Positions 41,400 to 46,221 of a stretch of DNA of 46,221 nt are shown here, in pieces; the stretch's first letter is position 1; each line of letters opens with the position of its first letter. Under the pieces are notes generated by a model. It saw nothing but the letters and a program-made list of their open reading frames with translations. It was not told the origin of the DNA and made no database searches. Made by a program: the position numbers and the translations under genes. Source of the stretch: Clostridium sp. (lineage in GTDB: Bacteria > Bacillota > Clostridia > Clostridiales > Clostridiaceae); NCBI GenBank assembly GCA_022785265.1, contig JALFQD010000409.1, positions 1 through 46,221 of the forward strand, given 5' to 3'.

Positions 41400-41819
41400 A
41401 TGACTATGAAGAACACTGTTGCTAAGGAAACCAAGAAGGAAGTTTACACCCAGATGATAGACCTCTTTAATCATATAGAGGGCGCCGATGTCCAGAAGTT
41501 TATAGATTTCTGTGAGGGTGAGATAGAGCTGCTTGACCGCAAGGCTCAGAAGGCCAGGGAAACTGCCGAAAGGAAGAAGGCTGAGGGTGATGATCTGCGT
41601 GATGCCGTTGAGAATATACTGATGGAGAATGATGTGTTCATGTCCATAGACGAGATAATGGCGGCGCTGGGTGAGAATGAGGATATAACTCGCTCTAAGG
41701 TTATCTATCGTCTGAGCGCACTGGTCAATCTTGGTAAGGTTGAAAAGGATGAGCGTAAGACTGAAAACACTGAGGGCGGTCGTGCTCGCAAGATGGCAAT
41801 ATACAAGATAGTGAAGTGA
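41400..41819 (+). CDS. Winged-helix DNA-binding-like protein, copy 3 (139 aa)
   Basis: MTMKNTVAKETKKEVYTQMI; FCEGEIELLDRKAQKARETA parallels the EHEIDLLNRK part of the early copies; C-terminal SIDEIMAALGENEDITRSKV, IYRLSALVNLGKVEKDER is the winged helix. GC-rich codons with many ATA and AGG-free text. More distant than copies 1 and 2. Under an A/T-type promoter, so expressed with a different class. Ends before a strong terminator. Confidence 0.72.
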   Translation: MTMKNTVAKETKKEVYTQMIDLFNHIEGADVQKFIDFCEGEIELLDRKAQKARETAERKKAEGDDLRDAVENILMENDVFMSIDEIMAALGENEDITRSKVIYRLSALVNLGKVEKDERKTENTEGGRARKMAIYKIVK

Positions 41820-41848
41820 AAAGAGGGCTAACGCCCTCTTTTCTTTTT
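41820..41848 (+). terminator. Intrinsic terminator
   Basis: AAGAGGGC-TAAC-GCCCTCTT then TTCTTTTTA. Confidence 0.9.
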
Positions 41849-41985
41849 ATTTTAAAAACTGCGTTCTCAAAAGTTGCTCCGGCCGCAGACGCTAGCATAA
41901 GACCGCAAGCCCCAAATCAAAAAGGCTTTGAGAAATTTTTGCTTGCAATTACTACTTTTTTATGTTATAATATTTATATATAGAC
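41849..41985 (+). other. Non-coding gap with long-range stem and promoter
   Basis: TTCTCAAA (41872) can pair with TTTGAGAA (41927). An A/T-type promoter follows (TTTTTTATGT then TATAATATTTATATA, 41964). Confidence 0.5.
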
Positions 41986-42004
41986 GTAAGAAAGGAAGTA
42001 ATAT

Positions 42005-42802
42005 ATGCGTTATTGTCTTAAATCTCGCCAAAAGAAGGAATTGCTTGCGGAAGCCGATGAAATACGTGTGGCCGCACGCGATTATAGGCAAGCAGTTGAT
42101 TTAATGGAAGAATATCCGGCCGCAAGAATAATTGTGGACATAGATGATTTAGATATAAAATGGAGTATACTCCAAACTCTTAATGAAAAGTACCCCGGTC
42201 GCCTCACATTATGTTTGGCTGTTGGAGACGTCTTAGAAGAGTTCAAAAATTTTGAGTATTTCTTTTCTTTTTACCTAAACACTTGGCAAGATCTCAATTC
42301 TGCCGTATCCCTTGGTGTAAACGAAGGGTTTATTGGCGCACCTCTTTTCTTCCAACAGGATAAAATAAAGGAACGCTATCCTAATTTTAAAGTGCGCGCA
42401 ATCCCTAACCGCGCAGCAACTGGCAATGTGGCGCGCGCAGACTTTGCTCACGGCACATGGATTAGACCAGAGGATACTGAGTTTTATGAACCATATGTTT
42501 CATGTTTTGAATTTGCGTCGCCCAGTGCTGAAATAGAAGAGACCGTATATAAAATATATAAGCGCAGGGAATGGCGCGGCAATATAAATGTTCTAATTCC
42601 GCAATTGGATTATAACACTAATAATCAGTTCATAGCTAAAGAGATAATGCCGACTCGCCTTAATTGTAATCAAACTTGTGAAACACGCAATTCATGCCAT
42701 CTCTGTGATACTGCACTCAAGTGGCAGGCTACAATTGAAGAATATCGTCGGCAAAAGGAAGAAAAGCGCACAATTAAGTCGCTCTCAATGACTACTGATT
42801 GA
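42005..42802 (+). CDS. TIM-barrel-like phage protein, unknown function (265 aa)
   Basis: MRYCLKSRQKKELLAEADEI. Strand-like segments (ARIIVDIDDL, RLTLCLAVG, EYFFSFYL, GFIGAPLFF, FKVRAIPN) alternate with helices, suggesting a barrel like the U32 or radical-type TIM folds. The C-terminal CNQTCETRNSCHLCDTALKW has four Cys that could hold metal. Homologues seem common in Firmicutes phages, all uncharacterised as far as I recall. Site AAGAAAGGAAG. Confidence 0.6.
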   Translation: MRYCLKSRQKKELLAEADEIRVAARDYRQAVDLMEEYPAARIIVDIDDLDIKWSILQTLNEKYPGRLTLCLAVGDVLEEFKNFEYFFSFYLNTWQDLNSAVSLGVNEGFIGAPLFFQQDKIKERYPNFKVRAIPNRAATGNVARADFAHGTWIRPEDTEFYEPYVSCFEFASPSAEIEETVYKIYKRREWRGNINVLIPQLDYNTNNQFIAKEIMPTRLNCNQTCETRNSCHLCDTALKWQATIEEYRRQKEEKRTIKSLSMTTD

Positions 42803-42824
42803 TTTTTTATATAAATTATTATAT

Positions 42825-42835
42825 AATATATATAG
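42825..42835 (+). promoter_or_regulatory. A/T-type promoter of the peptidase gene
   Basis: GATTTTTTATATAAATTATTA then TATAATATATATAG, followed by AAAGGAGG. Confidence 0.7.
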
Positions 42836-42855
42836 AAATTAAAGGAGGTTTATAA

Positions 42856-43902
42856 ATGAGAACATTTACTCCAAGTGAACAAGAGCTATTTGAACAGTTG
42901 GCTTGCCTCAAACAGCCAGTGCTTTTGAAGATCTGTAAAAATTATTTGCAAAAGCTTGGTTATAAAAATGTTATAGCTACAAAAGATTATATAGTTGCAG
43001 AAGGCGAAATACCCATAGTTCTTTCTGCGCATTTGGATACTGTATTTAAGGAACCTCCTAAACCGCAAGATATTTTTTATGACCGCAAGAAAAATGTAAT
43101 GTGGAGTCCATATGGTCTTGGCGCTGATGATAGGGCGGGTGTATTTGCGATCTTTACTCTTTTGCGTCGTGGATTGCGCCCGCATATTGTTTTCACTACA
43201 GACGAAGAGTTTGGATGTCTTGGTGCCGAAGCATTGATAACACGAGAATGTCCTTTTAAAGATATTAAGTATATTATACAAATAGATCGTCGCGGCTCCA
43301 ATGATTGTGTTTTTTATGAATTAAATTACCCTGAGTTTGAAAAGTATATAGAGAGTTTTGGCTTTGTGACCGCACATGGCTCTTTTACCGATATTGTTGT
43401 ACTTTGCCCAGCGTGGAAAGTGGCGGGTGTTAATTTGTCTACTGGATATTATAATGAACATAACTTCATTGAATATCTGCGCCCCAATCAGTTAATGGCT
43501 ACAATTGACAAAGTTGAAAAGATGCTTCGTGCGGAAGATAACGTTCATTGGAAATATATTCCTTATAAGAAAAATTCAAATTCACCTTGGAATATTGCTT
43601 GTGGAATGGGGCCGCTTGAAGATGATACTGAAATAGTAACTTGCGCGGGTTGTGGTAAAGAATTTTTTGAAATTGAAACTTATCCAGTAAATAATTTTGA
43701 TATTGGTGAAGAACAGCATTTTTGTATAGATTGTTTGTGTCAAAATGCGCATTGGTGTAATTGTTGTGCTGAGCCTTATATAGCTTCTAATGATTATAAC
43801 CATGTAAATATATGCCCGGCATGTTATGCCGCAGAAAGAGAGGAAGAGAATGGCAGCGAGAGGAACAGTGGCAAAGGACAAAATAACCAAAAAGATTCTT
43901 GA
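42856..43902 (+). CDS. M20/M28-like metallopeptidase with C-terminal zinc ribbon (348 aa)
   Basis: MRTFTPSEQELFEQLACLKQ. Di-zinc site: SAHLDT (H59, D61), GADDRAGV (D91), TTDEEFG (E117/E118), IQIDRRG (D144), NEHNF (H202), the ligand order of M20/M28 aminopeptidases. A second part (about 245-330) has CAGCGKEFFEIE, CIDCLCQ, CNCCAEPY and CPACYA, a double zinc ribbon not usual for the family. The fusion suggests nucleic-acid or ribosome contact. Phage relatives exist; substrate unknown. Confidence 0.8.
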   Translation: MRTFTPSEQELFEQLACLKQPVLLKICKNYLQKLGYKNVIATKDYIVAEGEIPIVLSAHLDTVFKEPPKPQDIFYDRKKNVMWSPYGLGADDRAGVFAIFTLLRRGLRPHIVFTTDEEFGCLGAEALITRECPFKDIKYIIQIDRRGSNDCVFYELNYPEFEKYIESFGFVTAHGSFTDIVVLCPAWKVAGVNLSTGYYNEHNFIEYLRPNQLMATIDKVEKMLRAEDNVHWKYIPYKKNSNSPWNIACGMGPLEDDTEIVTCAGCGKEFFEIETYPVNNFDIGEEQHFCIDCLCQNAHWCNCCAEPYIASNDYNHVNICPACYAAEREEENGSERNSGKGQNNQKDS

Positions 43903-44167
43903 CACTTTTGGAAAAGATGCCTTTGTATATGATAAGAAACTTTATATTTGGTCTGAGGAAAATGGCGAAAAGGTGCAAATTGCGCTTACATTGACTTGTC
44001 CAAAGGTGCCAGCCGGAGAAGTTGTGGCCGTAGACCGCAGCCAAGCGCCTAGTATATCTGATATGCTTGAGTTTGGTGCTCAGGAACATCGAGAGTCTGT
44101 CCAGCAGCAGATAACTACTGATGAGCGCGAGAATATTAAGAAACTTATGGAATCCTTGGGCCTTTGA
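43850..44167 (+). CDS. Partner-type protein related to the wHTH partners, copy 3 (105 aa)
   Basis: Start at ATG 43850 (MAARGTVAKDKITKKILDTF), in the end of the peptidase gene, with site AAAGAGAGGAAG; the ATG at 43826 has no site. The N-half KITKKILDTFGKDAFVYDKK and VQIALTLTCPK parallels the C-terminal half of the 24213 product. The rest (SISDMLEFGAQEH...ENIKKLMESLGL) is helical. Function unknown. Confidence 0.6.
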   Translation: MAARGTVAKDKITKKILDTFGKDAFVYDKKLYIWSEENGEKVQIALTLTCPKVPAGEVVAVDRSQAPSISDMLEFGAQEHRESVQQQITTDERENIKKLMESLGL

Positions 44168-44196
44168 GAAATTTGCCCTTTGGGCAATTTCTCAAA
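44163..44196 (+). terminator. Hairpin containing the stop codon
   Basis: TTTGAGAAATTTGCCC-TTTG-GGCAATTTCTCAAA; the TGA of the upstream gene is paired in the stem. No T run. Confidence 0.65.
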
Positions 44197-44204
44197 ATTG
44201 ATAT

Positions 44205-44335
44205 TTTATAAAAAATATAATATAATATATATAGAAAATGAGAGATGATATGACTCATTTTAGCAAAATAAATTAATCGCTTTAAAAAAATATTATATTT
44301 TATTTTTAATAAAAAATATGATATAATATATATAC
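44205..44335 (+). promoter_or_regulatory. Two tandem A/T-type promoters
   Basis: TTTTATAAAAAATATAA-TATAATATATATA (to 44234) and TTTTTAATAAAAAATATGA-TATAATATATATA (to 44334). Between them AAAATGAG/CTCATTTT (44237-44262) may form a small RNA. The second promoter feeds the next structured RNA. Confidence 0.6.
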
Positions 44336-44344
44336 AAAATGAAA

Positions 44345-44635
44345 GAAGGAAAGAAACAAGGGGTAGCTGCCTTAAAGTAAGTCCTTTGGACATTTACTCT
44401 TTGATGGCCAAGAGTATAATTAGGTGACATCGTTTTATACAGAAAAGTTATTCGCAGATTCCACGGCACTGTGTCCTTTGAACGTTATCAATTACAACAA
44501 AGCCAATGAACTGTGGTAGGTGGGAATGGCATATCCTTGGGACTACCTAAACACTTTCCCTAAAGAGGAGTCATGACCTCATCTCCAGAGCTGGGTATCT
44601 CTGGAGTAAACCTCAAAACTGCCTTTTCTTTTTAG
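44345..44635 (+). ncRNA. Structured noncoding RNA A (~290 nt)
   Basis: No ORF with a ribosome site until 44652. Stems: CTCTT/AAGAG (44398-44415), GGTAG/CTACC around 44516-44552, GAGG/CCTC (44564-44580) and a perfect CTCCAGAG-ctgggtat-CTCTGGAG (44582-44605). It shares the 14-nt block GCAGATTCCACGGC (44454-44467) and CCTTTGGA with the RNA between the tRNA genes. Not matched to a named family. Confidence 0.6.
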
Positions 44636-44651
44636 AAAGGATTAAGAACTT

Positions 44652-44840
44652 ATGTATTTTTGTCCAACCTGTCAGAAACCTTTTGAAGATGAGGAGTCTG
44701 TGAGAAAACATTTTCTTAATTGTTGGAAAGAGCAGCATCCTTATCATGTGTCAAAACCAGCGCCGCAAGGTGAAAATGTTGAGACTCGACAAATAAGTGA
44801 TGATATAATGAATTTTTTTAATTCTTTTAAGGAGCATTAA
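44652..44840 (+). CDS. Small C2H2-like zinc-finger protein (62 aa)
   Basis: MYFCPTCQKPFEDEESVRKH, then F..C: C-x2-C-x12-H-x4-C spacing resembles a C2HC finger. Helical tail ISDDIMNFFNSFKEH. Site AGAAAGGATTAAG. Probably DNA- or RNA-binding. Confidence 0.68.
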   Translation: MYFCPTCQKPFEDEESVRKHFLNCWKEQHPYHVSKPAPQGENVETRQISDDIMNFFNSFKEH

Positions 44841-44842
44841 TT

Positions 44843-45196
44843 GTGCGGGAAGTAGCGATTAAGACACATTTAATTGTTCAATCTGTCCATGATGAATATC
44901 ATATGTCGTGGCAAGGTAAGATTATCAACACCAAGCCTAAGTTTAAAGATGATAAACTTATGTTTGCTATTGTTGGCGGCAAAGGGCGCATGGAAATTAA
45001 TACTCTTGATATGCAGGAAGTAGAGCGATGCGCGAAATTGATGACATTGCCGCGAGGACGTGAAGCTGTAACAAGTGATGTGGCAAGAGTATATCTTATT
45101 GAGGAAGATGATAAGGAAACTCTTATGGGCATAATGACGCATAATCATGTAAAGAAGTATGCACCTATGTACGATAAAGTGGGGTATAGCGATTAA
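44843..45196 (+). CDS. Unknown protein (117 aa)
   Basis: Starts at GTG 44843 (MREVAIKTHLIVQSVHDEYH) behind AAGGAGCATTAATT, 2 nt after the zinc-finger gene, so co-translated. Segments WQGKIINTKPKFKDDKLMFA and IVGGKGRMEINTLDMQEVER; beta-rich first half, helical second half. Ends 8 nt before tRNA-Lys. Function unknown. Confidence 0.6.
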   Translation: MREVAIKTHLIVQSVHDEYHMSWQGKIINTKPKFKDDKLMFAIVGGKGRMEINTLDMQEVERCAKLMTLPRGREAVTSDVARVYLIEEDDKETLMGIMTHNHVKKYAPMYDKVGYSD

Positions 45197-45204
45197 CACA
45201 ACCT

Positions 45205-45282
45205 GACCCGTTAGCTCAGTTTTGGTAGAGCACTTGACTTTTAATCAAGGTGTCCGGAGTTCGAATCTCCGACGGGTCACCA
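45205..45282 (+). tRNA. tRNA-Lys (UUU), CCA encoded
   Basis: Perfect acceptor GACCCGT/ACGGGTC, D arm TAGCTCAGTTTTGGTAGAGC, anticodon stem CTTGA/TCAAG with loop CTTTTAA (anticodon TTT, 45240-45242), T arm GGAGTTCGAATCTCC, discriminator A and CCA. Helps translate AAA-rich phage genes. It is not an amber suppressor. Confidence 0.97.
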
Positions 45283-45284
45283 TG

Positions 45285-45600
45285 TTCAGATCTGCTTTTC
45301 GGTTTACCCTAGAAACGTAGGTCGGGACTCCTTTGGATATTGTAATGTGTTGCATTGTATAAATTAATATTTATACTCTTATTAACAGAATTGTTTTTTT
45401 TGGGGACTTACGTCCCCAAAAGCTATAATCTTGCCATCGTCAGTTCCAAGCCTGAGTGAGAAAAAGAGAGGATAGTTTTTCATTTTCAGCAGTTCAAAAT
45501 TAATCCACAGGAAGTGCAAGTCTTCACATGGGTTCATAGAGGATTAATGGGCGTGGTTGCAGATTCCACGGCCGGAAGGCGCCTTCCGGCAACTTAAACA
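45285..45600 (+). ncRNA. Structured noncoding RNA B between two tRNAs (~315 nt)
   Basis: No ORF. Stems: TTTTGGGGAC-TTAC-GTCCCCAAAA (45396-45420), ATTAATCC/GGATTAAT (45498-45548), CGTGG/CCACG (45552-45570) and a perfect palindrome GCCGGAAGGCGCCTTCCGGC (45572-45591). Shares GCAGATTCCACGGC (45559-45572) and CCTTTGGA with RNA A. Noncoding RNAs next to tRNA genes are known in phages (GOLLD/ROOL settings), but no family is assigned. Confidence 0.55.
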
Positions 45601-45605
45601 ATAAT

Positions 45606-45679
45606 GCGGGCATAGTGTAATGGTAACACATTAGCCTTCCAAGCTGAGATAGAGGGTTCAAGTCCCTTTGCTCGCTCCA
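45606..45679 (+). tRNA. tRNA-Gly (UCC), CCA encoded
   Basis: Acceptor GCGGGCA/TGCTCGC (one G-T), D arm with GTGTAATGGTAACAC, anticodon stem TTAGC/GCTGA with loop CTTCCAA (anticodon TCC, 45638-45640), T arm GAGGG-TTCAAGT-CCCTT, discriminator T, CCA. Decodes GGA/GGG. Confidence 0.96.
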
Positions 45680-45697
45680 CTTAATGAGGAAAAACTT

Positions 45698-46006
45698 ATG
45701 AATAAAACCGCAATTGCGCGAATTAATAATTTTATAAAACGCCGATTTCCAATTGATTGCAATTGGATGGATGGAAACTGTTATTGGTTTGCGCAAATAC
45801 TTGCCAACGCTTTTCCAGAATATGAACCGATTATATGTTATTGGCCAAAAGAGGGACATTTCACTTGTTGCTTTTGGAAATTAAATAAAGCCCATTTTGA
45901 TTATTCTGGAGAAGTTACTGAATTAGATAATTTCTTTAGTCTTGATGCTATTGCAGAATTAGATCCTGAATGGTATCAAAGACTTAGACGGGATTGTATT
46001 ATTTGA
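45698..46006 (+). CDS. Small Cys/His protein, possibly papain-like hydrolase (102 aa)
   Basis: MNKTAIARINNFIKRRFPID, then DGNCYWFAQILANAFPEYEP, PKEGHFTCCFW and FDYSGEVTEL. C in GNCYWFA, H in GHFTC and D/N in FDYSG are spaced as in small NlpC/P60-like folds, but this is by eye. Site TGAGGAAAAACTT, ATG 45698; close behind tRNA-Gly. Could also be a non-enzymatic phage protein. Confidence 0.55.
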   Translation: MNKTAIARINNFIKRRFPIDCNWMDGNCYWFAQILANAFPEYEPIICYWPKEGHFTCCFWKLNKAHFDYSGEVTELDNFFSLDAIAELDPEWYQRLRRDCII

Positions 46007-46007
46007 T

Positions 46008-46031
46008 ATTTTTTAAAAAATATTGTATAAT
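46008..46031 (+). promoter_or_regulatory. A/T-type promoter at the right end
   Basis: ATTTTTTAAAAAATATTG then TATAATACATATATA (46026-46040). Confidence 0.7.
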
Positions 46032-46040
46032 ACATATATA

Positions 46041-46221
46041 AGAAAGAAAGAAAAAACTTTTCATATATCTTAATCTCCTTCCTTTATTTATTTCAAACAC
46101 ATTTTTTCTTTCTTTCTTTTTTTTTGGGGGGATGTGTCCGGAGTAAGAAGGTTACGCAGATACACTAAAAGTATCCCCCAAAGGGAGTTAACTTTTATGA
46201 ACTCCATCTTATCTTTTTTCT
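46041..46221 (+). ncRNA. Structured noncoding RNA C, cut by the right edge
   Basis: Begins with AGAAAGAAAGAAAAAA (46041-46056), the exact complement of TTTTTTCTTTCTTTCT (46102-46117), a 16-bp stem right at the expected 5' end. Then TTTGGGGG/CCCCCAAA (46123-46182) and GGAGTT/AACTCC (46184-46205). No ORF. Probably continues beyond the window. Confidence 0.55.

Noticed and set aside
45205-45282. tRNA with T-rich anticodon loop as the amber suppressor
   Set aside because: The loop CTTTTAA gives anticodon UUU (Lys). The second tRNA is UCC (Gly). No CUA anticodon tRNA was found in the window.

Overview
The window looks like about 46 kb of a tailed (siphovirus-type) phage genome, AT-rich, with strong AGGAGG-type ribosome sites, infecting a low-GC Gram-positive (Firmicutes) host, probably a gut Clostridia relative. 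Its main property is that TAG is read as an amino acid in one set of genes. On the minus strand the head, packaging and tail genes are cut up by in-frame TAG only. With TAG read as Gln (genetic code 15) they become full-length and restore known motifs: SGGKEQAA in the large terminase, YYQQGLSDEEV in the tape measure, and an E-Y-Q-G active site in an endonuclease. TAA and TGA remain stops.

Layout. (1) 1-17.7 kb, minus strand: late operon transcribed right to left from a sigma70-like promoter at 17.8 kb: zinc-finger protein, probable small terminase, TerL, endonuclease, portal, protease-scaffold fusion, upstream head protein, major capsid protein, connector and neck genes, tail tube, tail chaperone-like genes and the start of the tape measure. 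(2) 17.8-19.9 kb: switch region with an AT-hook mini-gene, about 0.9 kb with strong RNA secondary structure and its own promoter (candidate large ncRNA), and a ~150-nt minus-strand small RNA. (3) 19.9-29.7 kb, plus strand: small early-type genes, most with their own TTGACA-17-TATAAT promoter and hairpin terminator, separated by six copies of a structured intergenic element. Recognisable products are a HAD nucleotidase, DnaQ-like exonuclease, AbrB-like regulator, winged-helix regulators, GIY-YIG-like nuclease and PcfJ-like protein. (4) 30.3-34.2 kb: three minus-strand genes that again use TAG as Gln (two paralogous DNA-binding-like proteins and a second endonuclease). (5) 33-46 kb, plus strand: a second set of small genes under a different promoter type (A/T tract, then TATAATATATATA), including a 616-aa zinc-ribbon protein and an M20-like metallopeptidase. 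A minus-strand six-helix membrane protein resembling the formate/nitrite transporter family has its own promoter. The right end holds tRNA-Lys(UUU), tRNA-Gly(UCC) and three structured noncoding segments.

How it fits together: none of the 44 plus-strand genes I call needs TAG to be sense, and one (PcfJ-like) ends in TAG. The late genes need amber decoding, except the most abundant structural proteins, which have none. This fits a temporal code switch in which early genes use the standard code and late genes require an amber suppressor tRNA. That tRNA is not in this window. No integrase, attachment site, DNA polymerase or CRISPR array is visible.
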